This document shows positions 57,509-64,000 of a DNA stretch of 64,000 nucleotides, piece by piece. The stretch lies in the NCBI GenBank assembly GCA_900074725.1, contig LT598455.1, positions 869,802 through 933,801 of the forward strand. Reading direction: 5' to 3'. The stretch is from Lachancea dasiensis. Lineage: Eukaryota > Ascomycota > Saccharomycetes > Saccharomycetales > Saccharomycetaceae. The notes below the pieces were generated by a model. It did no database searches. It was not told the DNA's origin and was given only the letters and a program-made list of their open reading frames with translations. The translations under genes were made by a program, and so were the position numbers. Position 1 is the stretch's first letter; each line of letters begins with the position of its first letter.

Positions 57509-60500
57509 ATGAACATGACCGAAATCCCAGTACCGGTGCATGCACCAAAGCAACAGCCCGAATCAAACGCTTCCATTGAAATTCCCGAGCCAGAGACCCT
57601 TGCGCAATTAGAGCAACTCCTGAACAGATATCGGACTGTATTTCAGGAGCCCGAGAGAAATCGTGTTGAAATTAACGCGCTGGAGCGTGTTTTTAGCTCT
57701 ATCTCCCAGCAGCAGGACGAATATGTGAGCAAACTTGGTGAACTGAGGCAAGCTATGGAGCGGGAGGCAACATATGACGCAAAAGTCTTTCAAAACCAAC
57801 TCATTGCTCTGCAGTTGTTGAGCCGGGATCTTGATTTACCAGATGGATTACTGGTAGATCCTGCTGTGGTCGAGAGAAGTGATGATGAAACTCAAAGCGT
57901 CGAATTTATGAAACTGGAGCCATTGAAGCTCTCTCTAAATTTTGAAGAAAACGCCAAAAACTTTGGGCTTAGCGATAAGTTTTATAACTTCGAGGTTACT
58001 CGAGGCAAGAAGAACCTCGGCTCTCCCTATATCGAGTCTGCAATAGTCTCTCGAATTGCAGAGCGAATCGCGGAGCTCGAAAGATTGCCTGCCAACCTTG
58101 GAACATATTCTCTGGCTGACAGTTTGCAGTTCACGGCTAAGGATGACGTTCCTTCTGGTGTTGACGAACTGAAGCTTAGAGCGCTTGTAGAACTGAAGGC
58201 TTTGAAGCTTCTTACAAAGCAAAAGTCTTTGAGACAAAAGCTTATCGTGAATGTTACAAGCCAGGCTCACCACAATGTCCCCTGCTTGCGCGATTCACCT
58301 TACACTATGGCAGCCCAGCGATCAGTACAGGTAAGAAACAAAGTCATTGTTCCACAAACTGCTAGGCTTGCCGAGGAACTTGAAAGGCAGCAGTTGCTAG
58401 AGAAGCGCAGAAAAGAACGGAATCTCCATATGCACAAGGTAAACAAGATAATTGCTCACGTTCATGAGCAGCAAACCACGCAGTCTACTCATAGAGAGCG
58501 TAGTGCTCAGTTTGGCAGACTCTGTGCCTCATTGCATAATCAAACGGAAAAAGATGAACAGAAACGAGTTGAGAGAACTGCCAAGCAACGTCTCCAGGCT
58601 CTTAAGTCCAATGATGAGGAAGCTTACCTTAAATTATTGGACCAAACGAAGGACACGAGAATTACGCATTTGCTCAGACAAACTAACACTTTTCTGGATT
58701 CTCTGGCTCAAGCAGTTAAGGTTCAACAAAACGAAGCTAAAATGAGACGCGGTGAAGAAGTGGGCCCCATGACAGATGAAGAAAGAGAAAAGATAGACTA
58801 TTACGAAGTCGCGCACACCGTCAAAGAAAAGGTAGACAAACAGCCCTCTATTTTGATTGGCGGGACCTTGAAGGAATATCAACTGAAAGGTCTTGAGTGG
58901 ATGGTCTCATTGTATAATAATCATTTGAATGGTATTCTAGCAGACGAAATGGGTCTAGGTAAAACCATCCAGTCTATTTCTCTCATCACCCATTTGCGCG
59001 AAGTCAAGAATGAGCCAGGGCCATTTTTAGTCATAGTGCCATTATCAACCATAACCAATTGGACTTTGGAATTCGAAAAGTGGGCACCTGCCCTTACAAC
59101 TATTGTTTACAAAGGTACACCAAACCAAAGGAAGTCGATGCAATATCAAATCAGATCTGGTAGTTTTGAGGTCCTCCTGACGACGTATGAGTATATCATC
59201 AAAGATCGGTCTTTGCTGGCAAAACACGACTGGGCCCATATGATCATCGATGAAGGTCACAGAATGAAGAACGCGCAGTCGAAACTGTCCTTTACTCTAA
59301 CAAGATACTATAGAACGAGGAACCGTTTGATCCTAACGGGTACTCCTTTACAAAATAACTTACCAGAATTATGGGCTCTACTAAATTTTGTGCTACCGAA
59401 AATTTTCAATTCTGCGAAAACTTTCGATGAGTGGTTCAATACACCTTTTGCCAATACCGGTGGCCAAGAAAAGTTAGAGTTAACTGAAGAAGAGACCCTT
59501 CTTGTCATCCGAAGATTGCACAAGGTTTTGAGACCCTTTTTGTTGAGGCGTTTGAAAAAGGAAGTCGAGAAAGACCTTCCTGATAAAGTGGAAAAGGTTA
59601 TCAAATGTAAACTCTCCGGATTACAGCACCAACTTTATCAGCAAATGCTCAAACATAATGCTTTATTTGTAGGGGCTGGTACCGAAGGAGCCACAAAAGG
59701 TGGTATCAAGGGTTTGAATAATAAGATTATGCAGCTAAGAAAGATCTGCAATCACCCCTTTGTGTTTGACGAAGTAGAAGGCATTATCAATCCAACCAGA
59801 AATAACGGTCCACTGTTATACCGTGTTGCAGGGAAATTCGAGCTGCTAGATAGAATATTACCGAAATTCAAGGCGACTGGCCACAGGATCCTTATGTTTT
59901 TCCAAATGACACAAGTTATGGATATTATGGAAGACTTTCTGCGAATGAGAAATCTGAAGTACCTAAGGTTAGATGGTGCTACCAAAACCGAAGAGCGTAC
60001 TGGTATGTTGAAGGACTTTAATGCTCCGGCTTCAGAATATTTCTGTTTTTTACTTTCCACTAGAGCTGGTGGTTTGGGTTTGAACTTGCAGACTGCCGAT
60101 ACCGTCGTGATTTTTGATACAGATTGGAACCCTCACCAAGATTTACAGGCCCAGGACAGAGCTCACAGAATCGGGCAGAAGAATGAAGTTCGTATTTTGA
60201 GATTAATTACCACTGACTCAGTCGAAGAAGTCATTTTGGAGAGGGCGATGCAGAAGTTAGACATAGATGGCAAAGTTATTCAAGCCGGTAAGTTCGACAA
60301 CAAATCGACTGCGGAAGAGCAAGAGGCATTTTTACGGAGGCTTTTGGAAAGCGAGACAACCAAGGACGAAGGAGACGAGGCTGAGCTAGATGACGAGGAG
60401 TTGAACGACATTTTGGCTCGTAGCGAAGAGGAGCGTGTGCTTTTCGATGAAATGGATAGGGAAAGGGAGGCGAATGAAATGAAGTCAGCAAAGGCCCAGG

Positions 60501-61453
60501 GTCTCTCCACCCCTCTCCCAAGGCTAATCACATCGGGTGAATTGCCTGAAGTGTTTACGGAAGATATTAGCGAGCACTTGAACGTTGAGCCAACCGCTGT
60601 TGGCCGTGTTCGAGAACGTAAAAAAGTGTACTACGACGATGGACTGACTGAAGAGCAATGGTTACAGGCTGTGGACGATGATGCTGACTCCTTGGAGGAT
60701 GCTATTTCCAGAAAGCGGCAGTTGAGAGAATCCCGACATGCCGACAAGATGCTCAAAGATAAGTCAGGTGTCGACGAGATTGGAACTCTGGAGAATAGTC
60801 TAGAACCCACACCGGATGCAGAGGCGCCCAAGCTTGACGAGAGTCGCGGCACACTTAAACGCAAGGCAGAAGATATGGCGCACAAAGAGGAAGAAACAAA
60901 TCCATTAGTTCAAAACCAAGCTGATGGACTAGATACTGAGGTTAAGGGATCGGCACCAAAAAAACAAAAACTGAAAGTGAAGCTTTCCTTGAAGAAGAGG
61001 GCCACTGAGCCCACAGAGAATGGCACAGGGCTTTCAGAATCCAACGTCCCGGAGCCAGATGGCAAGTTGAACCAGACAAAGGCTGCTACTCGCCCTAAAA
61101 CCAAAAAAAAACTCGTGGCTTGCGAATTTATTGGTCGCGTCGAGAAATTGTTCGAGGAAATGCGCGCGATTGTAGATCCTAATGACGAACATCCTCGTAC
61201 CTCCATTTTCGAGACACTTCCTTCCAAAAAACTCTACCCTGACTACTACGCGCTAATTAAGAAGCCTGTGGCCTTGGACACTATCTATAAACAATGCAAA
61301 AAAGGCCTTTACTCAACGTTTGACGATGTTTGTGGGGATTTGGAAGTGATGTTTGAAAATGCCCAGTTTTATAATGAAGAAGGCTCTTGGATTTTTAATG
61401 ATGCTGGTGAACTCCGAGCTTTCGTAAAAAACTGGTCTGAGGTGAATAAATAG
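57509..61453 (+). CDS. STH1: STH1, ATPase of the RSC chromatin-remodelling complex
   Basis: The first ATG (57509) gives 1314 residues (S. cerevisiae Sth1, YIL126W, 1359). An HSA-type helix lies near RLAEELERQQLLEKRRKERN. The SNF2 ATPase follows, with Walker A DEMGLGKT at 479-486, DEGH at 581-584 and LTGTPLQNNLPELWALLNF. The helicase C lobe contains FLLSTRAGGLGLNLQTADTV and QAQDRAHRIGQK. SnAC-like acidic and Lys-rich regions come next. A C-terminal bromodomain (about 1205-1300) contains LYPDYYALIKKPVALDTIY and the acetyl-lysine Asn in FENAQFYNEEGS. RSC is essential, evicts and slides nucleosomes at promoters, and has Sth1 rather than Snf2 as motor. Gene order separates it from SNF2. Confidence 0.97.
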   Translation: MNMTEIPVPVHAPKQQPESNASIEIPEPETLAQLEQLLNRYRTVFQEPERNRVEINALERVFSSISQQQDEYVSKLGELRQAMEREATYDAKVFQNQLIALQLLSRDLDLPDGLLVDPAVVERSDDETQSVEFMKLEPLKLSLNFEENAKNFGLSDKFYNFEVTRGKKNLGSPYIESAIVSRIAERIAELERLPANLGTYSLADSLQFTAKDDVPSGVDELKLRALVELKALKLLTKQKSLRQKLIVNVTSQAHHNVPCLRDSPYTMAAQRSVQVRNKVIVPQTARLAEELERQQLLEKRRKERNLHMHKVNKIIAHVHEQQTTQSTHRERSAQFGRLCASLHNQTEKDEQKRVERTAKQRLQALKSNDEEAYLKLLDQTKDTRITHLLRQTNTFLDSLAQAVKVQQNEAKMRRGEEVGPMTDEEREKIDYYEVAHTVKEKVDKQPSILIGGTLKEYQLKGLEWMVSLYNNHLNGILADEMGLGKTIQSISLITHLREVKNEPGPFLVIVPLSTITNWTLEFEKWAPALTTIVYKGTPNQRKSMQYQIRSGSFEVLLTTYEYIIKDRSLLAKHDWAHMIIDEGHRMKNAQSKLSFTLTRYYRTRNRLILTGTPLQNNLPELWALLNFVLPKIFNSAKTFDEWFNTPFANTGGQEKLELTEEETLLVIRRLHKVLRPFLLRRLKKEVEKDLPDKVEKVIKCKLSGLQHQLYQQMLKHNALFVGAGTEGATKGGIKGLNNKIMQLRKICNHPFVFDEVEGIINPTRNNGPLLYRVAGKFELLDRILPKFKATGHRILMFFQMTQVMDIMEDFLRMRNLKYLRLDGATKTEERTGMLKDFNAPASEYFCFLLSTRAGGLGLNLQTADTVVIFDTDWNPHQDLQAQDRAHRIGQKNEVRILRLITTDSVEEVILERAMQKLDIDGKVIQAGKFDNKSTAEEQEAFLRRLLESETTKDEGDEAELDDEELNDILARSEEERVLFDEMDREREANEMKSAKAQGLSTPLPRLITSGELPEVFTEDISEHLNVEPTAVGRVRERKKVYYDDGLTEEQWLQAVDDDADSLEDAISRKRQLRESRHADKMLKDKSGVDEIGTLENSLEPTPDAEAPKLDESRGTLKRKAEDMAHKEEETNPLVQNQADGLDTEVKGSAPKKQKLKVKLSLKKRATEPTENGTGLSESNVPEPDGKLNQTKAATRPKTKKKLVACEFIGRVEKLFEEMRAIVDPNDEHPRTSIFETLPSKKLYPDYYALIKKPVALDTIYKQCKKGLYSTFDDVCGDLEVMFENAQFYNEEGSWIFNDAGELRAFVKNWSEVNK

Positions 61454-61609
61454 CTGGTGTATTATATAGATGTATTGATATGACATTTTGTTTGTTGAGT
61501 GACAGCTCTGGCTCGACATTGAGTTGAGCATGAAAATCGAGCGTCTTTCTCGTAGTATGTGACAATACAATTTGACGAAAAATTGTTTGGGTGAAAAATT
61601 TTCTTCGAC

Positions 61610-61619
61610 TATATATATT
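61610..61619 (+). promoter_or_regulatory. RPL9: TATA-like box of RPL9
   Basis: TATATATATT lies about 80 bp before the RPL9 ATG in a compact 240-bp promoter after STH1. Confidence 0.45.
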
Positions 61620-61693
61620 CATAGGAACTACTTTTATCTTCCCTTCCTACTTTCCATCATAAACCTTTTCAAAACCAATACCCTTAGCCAACA

Positions 61694-62269
61694 ATGAAGT
61701 ACATTCAAACCGATCAAGTTCTAGACATTCCAGAAGGCGTTACTGTCAACATCAAATCCAGAGTGATCAAGGTCACTGGTCCAAGAGGTGTTTTGACCAA
61801 GAACTTGAAGCACATCGATGTGACTTTCACCAAGGTCAGCAACAGACAAGTCAAGATCACCGTTCACAATGGTGACAGAAAGCACGTTGCTGCTTTGAGA
61901 ACCGTCAAGTCTTTGGTGGCCAACATGGTGACCGGTGTTACCAGAGGTTTCAAGTACAAGATGAGATACGTGTATGCGCATTTTCCCATCAACGTTAACG
62001 TTGTTGAGAAGGACGGCGACAAGTTCGTTGAAATCAGAAACTTTTTGGGTGACAAGTTGGTGAGAATGGTGCCAGTCAGAGAAGGTGTGTCTATTGACTT
62101 CTCCACCAACCAAAAGGACGAGATTGTTTTGTCCGGTAACTCGATCGAAAACGTTTCTCAAAACGCTGCTGACATCCAGCAAATTTGTCGTGTCAGAAAC
62201 AAGGATATCCGTAAGTTTTTGGATGGTATCTACGTCTCCGAAAAGGGCTTCATTGAGGAGGAGGCTTAG
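61694..62269 (+). CDS. RPL9: Ribosomal protein uL6 (RPL9)
   Basis: The 191-residue protein is the same length as S. cerevisiae Rpl9a/b. It starts MKYIQTDQVLDIPEGVTVNI and contains the two uL6 domains with KSRVIKVTGPRGVLTKNL and GFKYKMRYVYAHFPINVNV, ending KFLDGIYVSEKGFIEEEA. It is a 60S subunit protein near the sarcin-ricin loop. Codon bias is extreme. Its position after STH1 unites the YIL126W and YNL067W neighbourhoods. No intron is present. Confidence 0.98.
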   Translation: MKYIQTDQVLDIPEGVTVNIKSRVIKVTGPRGVLTKNLKHIDVTFTKVSNRQVKITVHNGDRKHVAALRTVKSLVANMVTGVTRGFKYKMRYVYAHFPINVNVVEKDGDKFVEIRNFLGDKLVRMVPVREGVSIDFSTNQKDEIVLSGNSIENVSQNAADIQQICRVRNKDIRKFLDGIYVSEKGFIEEEA

Positions 62270-62745
62270 TTTTGCAGATCTTCTGTCCTCATTGGGAAGT
62301 CTCAATCTTTTAGGTAGCTGTACATTAGTGTGTTTATAGGTGGTTTCTACCTCTCCAGGAGTCGAACTCCAATCACAACGGGAGGAACGTTACTAGTGCT
62401 CGCTGAAATAAAGAGCCATTCGACGTTCCTCAGATTTTCAGGTTACTTACCTCCAATTGTGTTATCACTTTTCTTGTCGTAGCGTTTGTTCTCAAGAATC
62501 TGTCAAAATTATGTGCTTTCAGCTGAAGGCCTTCATTTTGTCTTTGAGTCGCCATGGCTGCCTTTTCTGGCGTGGCTTGATTTTAACAGGATACAGTATT
62601 AATTATCCAGATTGTACTAACTAACTTTAAACAAAATTGAACGTAGAATATAATAAGAAAAAGTCCCAATTAAGACAAACCTCAAAATTTGATTATCCAG
62701 AAGCCTAATATCTGTAAGTCTGTCGCTCTCTATGTCCAGGTCATA
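62270..62745. other. Convergent interval after RPL9, with an exon-like frame
   Basis: Apart from 3' flanks it contains the minus-strand ATG frame at 62451-62555 that stops at a GTAAGT donor. A small GGAGTTCGACTCC hairpin near 62359-62371 looks like a T arm, but no tRNA can be folded around it. Confidence 0.4.
62451..62555 (-). other. Exon-like minus-strand frame ending at a GTAAGT donor
   Basis: From an ATG (62553-62555) 35 codons read MATQRQNEGLQLKAHNFDRF and then LRTNATTRKVITQLE, directly followed by GTAAGT. Read through, the frame stops six codons later. A TTTCAG acceptor 48 nt downstream would make a very short intron and a short second exon. No good branch site is visible. I do not recognise the peptide. 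Confidence 0.25.
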
Positions 62746-64000
62746 TTATTCTATGGCATGAAAGACTTGAAAGTTGATCTCTTTGGAAAGAGCTTCTTCC
62801 AAGTATTTGAATTCCATGACAGACAGCGATGAATCAGAGCCAAAGGGCCTCATATGGGTGTAACCCATTATCTGGCCGAATGTTCCTACAATAAAGGACT
62901 TGCGTCTATCGGCTGTCTCAGCATTTAACAACTCATGTGCGCTTTTCACTGCCTTCCCTTCAAAGTATATTTTGGCGTGCGACCGTGTTCGCATATCGTG
63001 TCTCTTTTCGGGCGAGATAACCTTTCCATCACTGCCTCTGGTCTCCCCCAACTGGTTGTCATTTAGGCTGTAATCGTAGGTGGTACCAAGCATGAACGAA
63101 ACTAGTTTAAAATATTCAAAGCTAGTCAACAAATGCCGCCAGCGGAACATTTTCCCGTGGTCGGCTCTCTTTTCTCTGTCGAGCTCATCTTGGATTCTGT
63201 TTGCCTTCTTCTTGTTAGCAGATTGGGGATTGCCGAAACAATCGTGTGGTAGAAGTCTAGAAATAACTGAAAACTGGTAGTTATTACCGTCACAGGTTGC
63301 CACACCATCATAAGGAGTCAAGCATAACGTTATTGTCGGCCCGTCTTCAATTCTATGGTAGTTCCATATTGTTCTGAACTGGCCAGCAGGTTCGAATTGG
63401 ACACATTGGTCGTCAAGGTACTGAAGAACCTGGCCAAACATGGTCCCCCCGAATCTTAGAGTTGGCACGACACATGAACCCTCTATCTTGAGCTCCTTGG
63501 ATATGCTTTTTCTGATCAGGAAACCCATTGTACCATCACTGCGACTCTCATTTTTTGATTGCAATTCGGCGACTAACTTCTCAAGGGAAGCTCTCTTGGC
63601 ACTGTGATTGAACTTTGAACTTCTTTTGGCGCGAGGTTTTTTTGCAGTTTGCTTCTGGATTTTTCCCGTCGATGGCTTTTTGGTGGGCTTCACAAATAGT
63701 TTTGCTTGAGACTGAAGACTGCCACTGTTGGCACTTGTCTCAAGCTTCTGATAAGATGAATGGCCTCTGTTGTTAAGCATTGAACTCGGACTGACTTTGT
63801 CATCGAATTCGTATCGGTGGGCTGCTTCTCTGTGTACCGCGGTCGACAGGTCATTATTGAAAGCAGCTCCGTACTCCTGCCCAATAGCTGCGTCAGACCC
63901 TGAATGAAATTTACTGTAGTTCGAGGGGCTGGTGAAGGAGGAACTACTGAGGTCACCTACTGGTTTTTCTTCTTCACTTAGAGCTCCTGTCCACAGAGAA
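62746..64000 (-). CDS. Unrecognised protein, 5' end cut by window edge
   Basis: The frame ends at 62746 and is open to the right edge, so at least 418 residues are C-terminal sequence; the Met at 63778-63780 is internal. The visible N-terminal part is Ser-rich and disordered, then comes a basic stretch (KPRAKRSSKFNHSAKRAS). After that follows a folded-looking domain of about 240 residues. It includes GTMFGQVLQYLDDQCVQFEP, GPTITLCLTPYDGVATCDG, RWRHLLTSFEYFKLVSFMLG and a C-terminal KYLEEALSKEINFQVFHAIE. The layout (basic region before a globular domain) would suit a nuclear regulator, but I cannot place the family. It is not KGD1 or SUN4, the neighbours of STH1 and RPL9B in S. cerevisiae. Confidence 0.85.
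   Translation of the reverse strand, partial: SLWTGALSEEEKPVGDLSSSSFTSPSNYSKFHSGSDAAIGQEYGAAFNNDLSTAVHREAAHRYEFDDKVSPSSMLNNRGHSSYQKLETSANSGSLQSQAKLFVKPTKKPSTGKIQKQTAKKPRAKRSSKFNHSAKRASLEKLVAELQSKNESRSDGTMGFLIRKSISKELKIEGSCVVPTLRFGGTMFGQVLQYLDDQCVQFEPAGQFRTIWNYHRIEDGPTITLCLTPYDGVATCDGNNYQFSVISRLLPHDCFGNPQSANKKKANRIQDELDREKRADHGKMFRWRHLLTSFEYFKLVSFMLGTTYDYSLNDNQLGETRGSDGKVISPEKRHDMRTRSHAKIYFEGKAVKSAHELLNAETADRRKSFIVGTFGQIMGYTHMRPFGSDSSLSVMEFKYLEEALSKEINFQVFHAIE

Noticed and set aside
61721-62305. 194-codon frame antisense to RPL9
   Set aside because: It follows from the strongly biased codons of RPL9. The plus-strand protein is a certain ribosomal protein.
62341-62460. tRNA-like sequence (T-arm-like GGAGTTCGACTCC)
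   Set aside because: No acceptor or anticodon stem can be formed around it, and the T-arm stem fails with a standard 7-nt loop.

Overview
The window is nuclear DNA of a budding yeast (Saccharomycetaceae) that split off before the whole-genome duplication, most likely Lachancea or a close relative. One chromosome segment carries, interleaved, genes that in S. cerevisiae are divided between chromosome XIV (EOS1, TPM1, APJ1, MKS1, IMP4, MLF3, MSK1, RNH201, LAT1, TOM7, RPL16B, FKH2, RPL9B) and chromosome IX (TPM2, TMA108, OM45, VHS2, FLX1, RPL16A, CSM2, FKH1, ASG1, TAO3, MET18, RRT14, STH1). Duplicate pairs of S. cerevisiae (TPM1/TPM2, MLF3/VHS2, RPL16A/B, FKH1/FKH2) are single genes here. Yeast-type introns are visible (GTATGT or GTACGT donors, TACTAAC-type branch sites).

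Layout. 1-10.5 kb: EOS1 (cut by the left edge), a possible gene relic, an intron-containing tropomyosin, then APJ1, TMA108 and a NIS1-position gene; these three read as one inverted block relative to the inferred ancestral order. 12-19.3 kb: OM45, MKS1, IMP4, VHS2/MLF3. 20.9-25.4 kb: an RTA1-family membrane protein, a Zn2Cys6 regulator and a tRNA-Gln(CTG), absent from the matching S. cerevisiae intervals. 26.3-34.4 kb: mitochondrial and housekeeping genes MSK1, RNH201, LAT1, TOM7, FLX1 and spliced RPL16. 34.9-38.4 kb: CSM2 and a forkhead gene with a clear 307-nt intron. 38.4-41.4 kb: 3 kb without a convincing gene, holding a possible Tc1-like transposon fossil. 41.4-62.3 kb: ASG1, TAO3, a previously hidden small spliced gene, MET18, RRT14, STH1, RPL9. 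The right edge cuts an unrecognised gene.

Themes: mitochondrial function (OM45, MSK1, LAT1, TOM7, FLX1, and MKS1 for retrograde signalling), ribosome synthesis (IMP4, RRT14, RPL16, RPL9, TMA108), polarity and cytoskeleton (tropomyosin, TAO3), chromatin and transcription (STH1, FKH, ASG1) and genome stability (CSM2, RNH201, MET18). I saw no virus-like element, CRISPR array or operon-type cluster. The points most worth a second look are the small spliced gene between TAO3 and MET18, the introns in the tropomyosin and forkhead genes, the three-gene inversion, and the transposon and gene relics. All identities come from remembered family sequences and gene order; no search was run.
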